In this document: one piece after another, positions 42,883 through 50,419 of the stretch
How positions within the stretch are numbered: position 1 is the first letter of the stretch
Layout: every line of letters begins with the position of its first letter
Assembly: GCA_030430075.1 (NCBI GenBank)
Contig: JAUIGN010000020.1
Location: 1-64,000, forward strand
Reading direction: 5' to 3'
Source of the DNA: a bacterium
GTDB lineage: Bacteria; Planctomycetota; Planctomycetia; Pirellulales; Pirellulaceae
DNA: 64,000 nt
Notes under the pieces: model-generated
Told to the model about the DNA's origin: nothing
Database searches by the model: none
Seen by the model: the letters and a program-made list of their open reading frames with translations, nothing else
Position numbers and translations under genes: made by a program

Positions 42883-44328
42883 CTACCCGGTCAGCTCGGT
42901 GATCGGCTTTCCGTGATCGACCACCGGCGTGGGCCGGCCGTTGAAGTCCTTGATCAAGGTGTTCGCGGCGTCGATTCCCAGGTGATGGTAGATCGTCGCC
43001 AGGAAATCGCCGGCATTGCACCGTCGCTCGACCGCGTCCTCGCCCCGTTTGTCGGTGGCACCGATGAATCTCCCCGTCTCAATCCCACCTCCGGCCCACA
43101 GATTGGAAAACGCCCGAGGCCAGTGATCGCGGCCTGGTTGCTTGGTGCCGGCAGGAGCGCTGGCGTTGCCGGCGCCGGTGCTGGGTTGGTGGCTAATCTT
43201 GGGTGTCCGTCCAAATTCCCCCGTGACGACAACCAGTACGCGCTGATCCAATCCTCGCTCGTAGAGGTCTTCAATCAAAGCAGTGACGGCCTGATCATAA
43301 GCATCGGCCCGGAATCGCAAGGCGTCGAAGACATGGTGGTTAACCGCATGATCGTCCCAATTCTGGACGCGGCCGCAAAGCGGCCCGCGGAGACTGCTGG
43401 TCAAGACCTCGACGCCCGCCTCGACCAATCGTCGAGCCAGCAGTAGCTGCTGCCCCCAGGTGTTGCGTCCATACCGGTCGCGGGTCCGTTCGTCCTCCTG
43501 GCTGAGGTCGAACGCGTCTTTCGTTTTCGGATTGGTTAACAGCGTCATCGCCTGTGTCTCGAACTGGTCGAGTGCACCGAGTTCGCCTTGCCGGTCAAAG
43601 GATCGTTCCAGCAGATCCAGCCGTTGCCGTAAGGACGCACGGCGGCCCAGTCGCTGGACTTCATGCTGGTCCGTCAATCCAATGTTGGGCACGACGAATT
43701 TGGGAGAATTCGGGTCGCCCGTCACGGAGAATGGCGAGTAAGCATCGCCCAGGTAGGCCGGCCCGTTGTAGGACGTCGGTGGATTGACGCCGACGTAGGC
43801 CGGCAGCGGATTCGTACGAGGCCCCTCCTGCGACCGCAGGTAGTTGGTCACCGACATCCAGTCGGGCAGCCGCGGTTTGGGTTTATCCCGTGTGTCGGAA
43901 TCGCCCGACAACATCTGCATCGAGCCCGCCGGATGCCCGCCGGCGCCCTGATGCATGCTCCGCAGCACGGTGAACTTGTCGGCGATCTGTGCCTGCCGCG
44001 GGAGCAACTCGCTAAAGTGCATCCCGGGCACCTTCGTGGGGATCGTTGTAAACGGCCCCCGGTATTCGCTGCCCGCCTGCGGCTTGGGGTCATAGGTGTC
44101 AATGTGCGAACAGCCGCCCGGCTTCCAGACCATGATGACTGCCGACTTCTTTTGCTCGCCTTGTGGGTTGCCGGCCGCTGCGGCCGCCCGCAGCCGCATG
44201 ATGCCGGGCAAGCTAAGGCTCGCAAAACCGGCCAATCCCATCCGCATGAAACAACGTCGGCTGGTGCCGTCCGACATGACGGGACCCGGACAGCAGGCAT
44301 GCGTGGCTCGTTCGTGATGTGCGCTCAT
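42883..44328 (-). CDS. DUF1501 domain protein (second copy)
   Basis: A 481-residue DUF1501 protein with a Tat-type leader SRRCFMRMGLAGFASLSLPG (arginines 24-25). Family marks are VIMVWKPGGCSHIDTYDPKP, VTGEFGRTPKISH and GRDHWPRAFSNLWAGGG. A loop between these (STGAGNASAPAGTKQPGRDHW) is longer than in the copy at 4825. It starts on the ATGA overlapping the stop of the PPC-like gene, so it is the last gene of a three-gene operon (49071 to 42883). Exported; biochemical activity unknown for the family. Confidence 0.93.
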   Translation of the reverse strand: MSAHHERATHACCPGPVMSDGTSRRCFMRMGLAGFASLSLPGIMRLRAAAAAGNPQGEQKKSAVIMVWKPGGCSHIDTYDPKPQAGSEYRGPFTTIPTKVPGMHFSELLPRQAQIADKFTVLRSMHQGAGGHPAGSMQMLSGDSDTRDKPKPRLPDWMSVTNYLRSQEGPRTNPLPAYVGVNPPTSYNGPAYLGDAYSPFSVTGDPNSPKFVVPNIGLTDQHEVQRLGRRASLRQRLDLLERSFDRQGELGALDQFETQAMTLLTNPKTKDAFDLSQEDERTRDRYGRNTWGQQLLLARRLVEAGVEVLTSSLRGPLCGRVQNWDDHAVNHHVFDALRFRADAYDQAVTALIEDLYERGLDQRVLVVVTGEFGRTPKISHQPSTGAGNASAPAGTKQPGRDHWPRAFSNLWAGGGIETGRFIGATDKRGEDAVERRCNAGDFLATIYHHLGIDAANTLIKDFNGRPTPVVDHGKPITELTG

Positions 44329-46730
44329 TTTGATTCCGCCGGTTTGACACGAATGGAGATCGGTTGCGAAACGATAATATCGACAATGTCTCTTGGCTGC
44401 GCCTGTTTCTCGGCAGCCTCCAGTTGTTTCTTGGCTGCGGCGAGCGCCGCGTCGGCAGCCGCCTTCTGCTGCCTGGCAGCCGCCGCTTCCTGGCGTAGGT
44501 CCGCCTCTTGCTCCGGTGTTGCCGAGCTGGCATCGGCCGCCAACTGTTGCGCGCGTTCGGCCGCTTGGGCTGCTTCGGCCGCAGCCCGTTGGTGGGCCAG
44601 TTCCGCGAAGAGAACGGCTTGCGGATCGAACCGGTACTTGGCGACCGCGCTGCCGTACAAGGCAATCCGATGGTCACCGGGCGGAATCTTCAGGGCAGCC
44701 AGGTCGAACACCGCTTCCGAGCTGTCCTCGGTGAGCGACACGTCGAACTTGGGCGCCCGCTCGAAGCCGGCTCCAAATGTCTTGAGCCCCATCGTGGCGC
44801 CGGAGAACGCCTCCCGCCGCACGTGCGCCAACGGAATCTTCAGCTTCCCACCGGCGGTTGCTTCCCAAACCTTGTCCTCTGCAGCCGCGATCGAAATCGC
44901 CGCAAACTCGGAACCACCCACCGACACCGGCAGATCCGCCATCAACCGCGGCGCCGGAACCTCGGACCAGGCATTGGGAACCGGCCAGGCCATGGATGCC
45001 GAAAAACAGGGCCGAACGACTTCCCTGCCGTCGATGGTGGCTCGCCCAAAGAAGTTGGCGATTTGCAGGCCGCGCGGTGCGTCCTGCTCGGCCGTTACAA
45101 GCATGATCCCCCGCGACTTGCCTGCCGGAATCGTCAGGCCGGCGGCCGACACGCCGGCGGGCAAATTGTCCATCATCAGCTCAATGGGACCGTCGAAGCC
45201 ATCGCGGCGGACTGCGACAACTTCCAGTGCGACGGTCGAACCGCCGCGCAGGGCCAGGGGCTTGGACAACGCGTTTCGATCGCCATTGCGCAGCTCCATG
45301 TGCAATCCCCAGGCAACCAGTGCGAAATCCGGTGCGGCTTTGCGGATCACCAGGCGATACACGTTGCGCGGATCGGTGCGCGTCCCTCCGAACAGATCCG
45401 ACAACTGGATCCGGTAGAGCCCGTCTTCCTTGATCTCCAACTTGCCCATGATATCGGCCGACCCGGCGTTATAGGGAGGGCCATCGTAAGCATAGCCGTT
45501 GCTGGACCGCTTCACCGGGCTGGCGATGTCGGTCAGTTCGACGACGTCCGTCAACGTCTCCTCCGCCCCTTCACCGCCGACGCGCTGCACGATGATCGAC
45601 GGATCGGTCGGTCGTCCCAGCCTCTCCGACGCGACTTCGATCCACCAGACATCCCCCTTCACGCCGGCGAACTCGAAAGTGTCGACATCCGCTGCCGGAT
45701 AGAAGGCGCCACCGATGTCGCAAGGCAGGGTCACCGCTTGCGCTTGATCATGCCGGTTGTTGGGTTCCTGCTCGCTGCCGGCCGCAGCCTCGTCAAGCCC
45801 GTTCGGCGGCCAGGAAAACGAACTCACCGAACGGGTACTCGGCAAACGCGTTAGCGGCGCCTCGGCGGCGATCTCGCGGATCGCAAGCCGATAGAAGTAT
45901 TCGGCGCCCCCCTTGAACGTCAGCTCGTGCACCTTGACCAGATACGTGCCGTCGGCCGGTGCGGTGAAGTCGAGCGCGCCGCCACGGCGTTCGACCACCA
46001 GGTCCTGTCCCTGCTGATCGGCAATGATCAACACGGGATTCATCTTCGAATCGATCCCCTTGGCGGCGCAATCCACCACGATCCGCTGCCCCTGCTTTGC
46101 TTGGAATGCGTAGTGGTTGGCAGCCCGAACGGGCAACGTTGCGTTGCAAATCGAGTTAACGTCGAGCGGCATTGCCGTCGCGACGCTGGTGCTCGGGTTC
46201 TCCTGCACGACTTCAGCAAGCGTCCCGACGCTGAAGGCCCGCGACGAAGAAACTCCCAGCCGCGACATGACCCGTGCGTCGTAGATGCCGGGCGGACAAT
46301 CCGCGCGGATCGAAACGACGAATCGGTTCGGAACCGGCTGACCGTCGACCTGCTTCGGCGTGGCCGTAATGCCCGGATGAGAAAAGAGCAACGCGTCCAC
46401 ATCGTCGATCGTCTGGCCGGTGATCGCGACCTCAAACTCGGAACCCGCCTGACCTCCCATCGGCATGGTGGTCAGCAACCGGGGAGCGGGCAGACAGACG
46501 GACTGGGCCCACGCCGGCACCTGCCAACCGGACATCAGAAGCAGCGCGAAGGCGAAAGTCAGCCAATTCCACGGCCGACCCACCGACGACCTGCCCGGCC
46601 GCGAGCGGTCTGTCCTGTCACCGACCGGGCTGCGCCGTGCCGCGACGGGCACGGTTCTGCGTGACCGCTCCACGTTCCAACGAGTCATGATAACTGGCAT
46701 GCGATTCCACATGAGATGGGGATGGTTCAT
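44325..46730 (-). CDS. Secreted planctomycete protein with PPC-like beta domains
   Basis: An 801-residue (from the first ATG, 46730) exported protein. A basic leader of about 55 residues precedes the hydrophobic signal WNWLTFAFALLLMSGWQVPAWA; later ATGs at 46700 and 46688 would shorten the leader. The mature region is beta-rich. Segments ANHYAFQAKQGQRIVVDCAA and ADVDTFEFAGVKGDVWWIEV look like pre-peptidase C-terminal (PPC) domains, typical of planctomycete proteins encoded next to DUF1501 genes. The last 90 residues are an Ala/Gln/Glu/Arg coiled coil (EAAQAAERAQQLAADASS-type) followed by a short beta segment. It probably binds substrate or partners outside the cell for the DUF1549/DUF1501 pair. 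It begins 34 bp after the DUF1549 gene. Confidence 0.8.
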   Translation of the reverse strand: MNHPHLMWNRMPVIMTRWNVERSRRTVPVAARRSPVGDRTDRSRPGRSSVGRPWNWLTFAFALLLMSGWQVPAWAQSVCLPAPRLLTTMPMGGQAGSEFEVAITGQTIDDVDALLFSHPGITATPKQVDGQPVPNRFVVSIRADCPPGIYDARVMSRLGVSSSRAFSVGTLAEVVQENPSTSVATAMPLDVNSICNATLPVRAANHYAFQAKQGQRIVVDCAAKGIDSKMNPVLIIADQQGQDLVVERRGGALDFTAPADGTYLVKVHELTFKGGAEYFYRLAIREIAAEAPLTRLPSTRSVSSFSWPPNGLDEAAAGSEQEPNNRHDQAQAVTLPCDIGGAFYPAADVDTFEFAGVKGDVWWIEVASERLGRPTDPSIIVQRVGGEGAEETLTDVVELTDIASPVKRSSNGYAYDGPPYNAGSADIMGKLEIKEDGLYRIQLSDLFGGTRTDPRNVYRLVIRKAAPDFALVAWGLHMELRNGDRNALSKPLALRGGSTVALEVVAVRRDGFDGPIELMMDNLPAGVSAAGLTIPAGKSRGIMLVTAEQDAPRGLQIANFFGRATIDGREVVRPCFSASMAWPVPNAWSEVPAPRLMADLPVSVGGSEFAAISIAAAEDKVWEATAGGKLKIPLAHVRREAFSGATMGLKTFGAGFERAPKFDVSLTEDSSEAVFDLAALKIPPGDHRIALYGSAVAKYRFDPQAVLFAELAHQRAAAEAAQAAERAQQLAADASSATPEQEADLRQEAAAARQQKAAADAALAAAKKQLEAAEKQAQPRDIVDIIVSQPISIRVKPAESK

Positions 46731-46764
46731 TGAGTCAGGACAATCCAAGCGGGGGCGTGTTCGA

Positions 46765-49071
46765 TCAATGGTTGAACAAGAACTCCTTGGTGTTCATCAG
46801 AGCCCAGACGAGATCCTGAAAGTTCTCCCGTGCCGCCTGGGCAGCGGCCAACGGTTGGCCGTCGGTATTCGTGCGTTCCTCGGCCAGATAGTCGAGTGCA
46901 ATGGCAAGTTCTTCGGGCCTTGGTCGTCGTGAGAACGCAACCAGATACAACTCGGTCACCCGGTCGGCCGGCGGCCGGTCGTCCTTCGCCAGGCGGTCGG
47001 CCCGACCGTTGGCGGTGGCCAGCTTGGACTTCATGTCGGCCGCGTTGATCAGATGAAGGCTTTGCGCCAGGCTTGCGGACTGGACCCGCTCGCATTCACA
47101 AACGCTGGTTCCTTCGGGGCGACCAAAGACGCGAAGGAACGGGGACGACTTGTTGTAGCTATTGTCGGGCAAGGCGACGGCGCGGGTTCCAGCGGGAAGG
47201 TTGGCGAACGTCGTCGTCGCGCCGGTCAGAACGTCAATCGCGTCCAGCAGGACTTCCGCTTGGAGACGGCGCGGATAGTATCGCGAATAGTTCTGCTGGT
47301 CGACCAGGTTGTGATCGTTCGGAACGGCACTGAGCTGATACGCGTGCGATTGGGTGATCACGCGTACCAGTTCTTTGAGGTCAAAGCCGGTGCTCCGAAA
47401 ATGCGACTCGAGCGCCGCCAGTAACTCAGGATTCGTAGCGGGATTGGTGTCGCGGATGTCATCTTCGGGTTCGATCAATCCCCGCTTGAAGAAGTGTTTC
47501 CAGTAACGATTGACCAAGGCCTTGGCGAAGAAGGGATTGGTCTCGCTGCGCATCCAGTCGGCAAGACGGAGTCGAGGATCTTCGTCCGGGGGAATCTCAC
47601 CGACAGTATCCCCCAAGGCAATCGGCTTGACGGTGGCGCCGGTCTTGACGTTCTTGGCACCGGCCACACCTCGCCGGTGAAAAATCAGGTCTTCGCCGCG
47701 CGTTCCGGTCGGCTTGCGGCCGACCTGACTGAAGAAGGCAGCCAGCCCGTAGTAGTCATCCTGACTCCAGCGTTCGAATGGGTGGTGGTGGCACTGGGCA
47801 CACTGCATCCGCACTCCGAGGAATAGCTGAGCAACGTCCTCGAGCTGATTCTTGGGTTCCTTGACCCGCTTGTACCAGGCGACCGGTGGGTTCGCGATGA
47901 CGGTTCCGGTCGCAGCAAGCAACTCGCGAACCAACTGATCGTAGGGCGTGTTCGCCAGCAGGCTGTCCCGGACCCAGGCATGAAAGGCGAAGTTCGACGT
48001 GATGTCGCTGGCATCGTCGCGACGGTTCTTCAGCAATGATGTCCATTTGTTGGCGAAATAGTCGGCATAGTCCGGACTGCGCAACAACGTTTCAATGGCC
48101 TGGTCCCGTTTCCCGGGATCCGTGTTGGCCAGGAACTGGCGAACTTCCTCTTCCGTCGGCAACCGCCCGCCAATGTCCAGCGAGACGCGCCGCAGGAACG
48201 TCGCGTCGTCGCACACGGGGGATGGCGGAATGCCGATTTCCTGGAGATTGGCGAACACCAGGTCATCAATGAAATTGCGTGAGGCAGGAACCTGCTCGAC
48301 CGGCGCCCCCAAGGGGATCGACGCGGAATGTACGGCCACGCTGCCTTGGTAACGAACCATTACAGCGACCTTACCTGGTATGTCCGCAGCGGTGACGAGC
48401 CCCACATCATTCACGTCCGCCATCGCCTGATCGTTGCACTCGTAAAGCGCCAATTGCGTCACGTCGCGGACGCTGCCATCGGAATAGCGGGCCAACGAGC
48501 GAAGTTGCTGCTGTTCGCCGGGCCGCAGCGTCCCGCGGGGCGGGTCAACTTCCAGAGCGACCAGGGTCGGATCGTCGTCGCCGGCAAACGGGGTCCCTTG
48601 CTCAATCCAGGTTTGCAGGATTCCGTACGACTCGGAATTCGCGTCCAACCGGACACCGCCGCCGTGCGGTCTCTGGCCCGTCGCTTTGAGCAACAACAGG
48701 CTCCGCGCCGGATCGGCGGGAAACAATCGTCGGCCGCGCCCTTCAAGCACCAGATGCTCGTAGTCTTCGCGGGGTTCGAAGCCGAGCAGCGAGAGCTGAA
48801 AACCATTCTGCCCGCCGCCCGCCTTGGCATGGCAAACTCCGGCGTTGCACCCCGCCTTCGTCAAGACAGGCACCACGTCGTTGACAAAGTTCAACGTTCG
48901 GGCCGGTTCGGCTGCGCTCGCCTGGCCGGCGCTGGCAAGCAGTCCAAAGACGGCCAGGGCCGCCGGGCAGCCGGCAACAGACAACAGGATACGGATCGCC
49001 TGGCGATAGGCGCAGGGGCAAAGACGATGGATGTCGCTGGGGATCATGTCATTCGGCGGGCTGGTTGACAT
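46765..49071 (-). CDS. DUF1549/DUF1553 protein with heme motifs and Ig-like domain
   Basis: A 768-residue exported protein from the ATG at 49071 (49047 is the alternative); upstream codons belong to a TTG-started extension without signal features. After the signal peptide (to about residue 53) is an N-terminal cytochrome-like region with the planctomycete CX4CH pattern GCNAGVCHAKAGG (Cys75, Cys80, His81). A BIG2-like Ig domain follows at about 155-230 (SLARYSDGSVRDVTQLALYE). DUF1549 comes next, with FLRRVSLDIGGRLPTEEEV and, near residue 425, a CxxCH in VRMQCAQCHHHPFERW. DUF1553 forms the C-terminal third (PFFAKALVNRYWKHFFKRGL; SASLAQSLHLIN). First gene of an operon with the PPC-like and DUF1501 genes. 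Unlike the copy at 6188 it has no coiled-coil insertion. Confidence 0.92.
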   Translation of the reverse strand: MSTSPPNDMIPSDIHRLCPCAYRQAIRILLSVAGCPAALAVFGLLASAGQASAAEPARTLNFVNDVVPVLTKAGCNAGVCHAKAGGGQNGFQLSLLGFEPREDYEHLVLEGRGRRLFPADPARSLLLLKATGQRPHGGGVRLDANSESYGILQTWIEQGTPFAGDDDPTLVALEVDPPRGTLRPGEQQQLRSLARYSDGSVRDVTQLALYECNDQAMADVNDVGLVTAADIPGKVAVMVRYQGSVAVHSASIPLGAPVEQVPASRNFIDDLVFANLQEIGIPPSPVCDDATFLRRVSLDIGGRLPTEEEVRQFLANTDPGKRDQAIETLLRSPDYADYFANKWTSLLKNRRDDASDITSNFAFHAWVRDSLLANTPYDQLVRELLAATGTVIANPPVAWYKRVKEPKNQLEDVAQLFLGVRMQCAQCHHHPFERWSQDDYYGLAAFFSQVGRKPTGTRGEDLIFHRRGVAGAKNVKTGATVKPIALGDTVGEIPPDEDPRLRLADWMRSETNPFFAKALVNRYWKHFFKRGLIEPEDDIRDTNPATNPELLAALESHFRSTGFDLKELVRVITQSHAYQLSAVPNDHNLVDQQNYSRYYPRRLQAEVLLDAIDVLTGATTTFANLPAGTRAVALPDNSYNKSSPFLRVFGRPEGTSVCECERVQSASLAQSLHLINAADMKSKLATANGRADRLAKDDRPPADRVTELYLVAFSRRPRPEELAIALDYLAEERTNTDGQPLAAAQAARENFQDLVWALMNTKEFLFNH

Positions 49072-49545
49072 TAAGGTGGGGAGGTGCGAACACCACCCCT
49101 TAAGCTTAATGAATACCGCCTGCCGAGTCCACGTCGCCCCGAGTCCACGTCGCCCGACAGATCGTGCGCACAACAGTTGCCTGGAGTACCGTGTGTTGCC
49201 TGCAGTCGAATGGCAAGGCAACGCATTCGGGTTAGCGACGAAAAGGGGTGGGACCCCGAAAGCCGGAGCAGCCCAGCGGGTGCCACGGACGTTTGGGGTC
49301 CCACCCCTTTTCGCACAACCTCAATGCGACGCACAGAACAGCACGAACCGCACTCGCCAACGGGCGGTCGGTGCGCGTTCCGTCAAACGCACCTTCACGG
49401 GGAACTGCGAACGGTTCCACCACCAGACAGATCGGTGACCCCGTGAGGCCGGTCTTCCCGGGCCGCATGGCGCGAGAACTCACGCATCACCTGCGACAAC
49501 GGGCTGAACTTAATTCTTACTTCGACAGCAGAACGCCGCCTCCCA
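49072..49545. other. Intergenic stretch carrying a long inverted repeat
   Basis: The 474 bp between the DUF1549 gene start and the cold-shock gene stop hold the palindromic element at 49239-49313 and otherwise no recognisable gene. The promoter of the DUF1549 operon should lie in the left part. Confidence 0.5.
49239..49313. repeat. Palindromic element with 19-bp perfect arms
   Basis: CGAAAAGGGGTGGGACCCC (49239-49257) is the exact reverse complement of GGGGTCCCACCCCTTTTCG (49295-49313), with a 37-bp interior. Transcribed leftward it ends in a run of T after a very stable stem, so it could terminate the cold-shock transcript 230 bp after its stop. The size and perfect ends also fit a small non-autonomous mobile element. 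Confidence 0.85.
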
Positions 49546-49743
49546 TTAGACGGGGCGGACATTCTCCGCGCGAGGTCCCTTGGGCCCACTCCCTTCGGTG
49601 TACGACACACGCTGACCTTCTTGCAGTTCGTCGTACGTCACTCCCTCCAGGCTCGACATGTGGAAGAACATATCCTGGCTTGTTCCCGTGTCAATAAATC
49701 CAAAACCCTTGTCCGTCAGTCGCTTGATCGTACCTTCAGCCAT
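49546..49743 (-). CDS. Cold shock domain protein
   Basis: A 65-residue single CSD protein, an RNA/ssDNA chaperone. Both nucleic-acid-binding motifs are present: RNP1-like KGFGFID (residues 12-18) and RNP2-like DMFFHMSSL (24-32). The end GPKGPRAENVRPV is usual for the family. It is transcribed alone, with about 680 bp of upstream DNA shared with the divergent hydrolase gene and containing repeat locus D; the leader may be long, as is common for csp mRNAs, but no cold-box is evident. Confidence 0.95.
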   Translation of the reverse strand: MAEGTIKRLTDKGFGFIDTGTSQDMFFHMSSLEGVTYDELQEGQRVSYTEGSGPKGPRAENVRPV

Positions 49744-50419
49744 TCGTCCAAATCCTCAAGAATAGTAATCGGCAGCGTCGCTGCAAACGTGCACAGCTCT
49801 CTCCACTGCAACCCCACCATTCTATCGGGTGCGGAGGCGACTTCAACAGCGGAAAGTCGAGAGAATGCCGCCAACCGCCCCGATCTCCTGCTGAGGGGCA
49901 TCATCGCGTCATGGGGCCGCAACCGGCCCCACCACCCCGCTGGGCGGAAACAGGGGCCGCCGGTAACCGCCAATTCGTGGCGGGAGGATTTCCGTCGCGC
50001 CCTGATACGCCATAATGGGCGTCCCGGTTTGCTCCCGGTTTGCTCGATGGACGAATGTCGACGTGCGCTCGATCGTGGCTCGGCGCCGTGGCGCGGGATT
50101 CGTAGCGAGCAGCTTGATTGCAAGCGGTACAAGTGGTTTTGGAGTCGTTCGAGACGTGGAATTGGAGACCTTCGGTCGGCGGTTTCGGCGGGGTCGGAGA
50201 CCCGCGCCGAGCGACGGTTGGAGACCCGCGCCGAGCGACGGTTGGAGACCTGTGCCGAGGGACGGTTTGAGATCCGCGCCGAGCGACGGTTGGAGACCCG
50301 CGCCGAGCGACGGTTTGAGACCCGTGCCGAGCAATGGTCAACGGCCCGCGGGAGCGCGAGCGCGGGGCGGACGTTCCACCCGGCGACCCTCAAGTCATGA
50401 TCCCAGCGGAGATTGCCCC
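49744..50419. promoter_or_regulatory. Divergent region between csp and hydrolase genes
   Basis: A 676-bp gap between two divergent starts, containing repeat locus D (50164-50340). About 420 bp on the csp side hold no recognised element. The hydrolase ribosome site GGAG is at 50408-50411, eight bases before the ATG. Confidence 0.5.
50164..50340 (-). repeat. Composite repeat locus D: 48-bp core and six 24-bp units
   Basis: In reverse orientation: the core at 50164-50211 is the exact reverse complement of 42711-42758. Six units of exactly 24 bp begin at 50197, 50221, 50245, 50269, 50293 and 50317, each GAGACCCGCGCCGAGCGACG plus GTTG or a near variant. The first unit overlaps the core, showing that the core's outer edge is itself a unit. 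Confidence 0.93.

Noticed and set aside
50015..50419. 135-codon extension of the double hydrolase
   Set aside because: It reads through repeat locus D; the ATG at 50420 has a good ribosome site.
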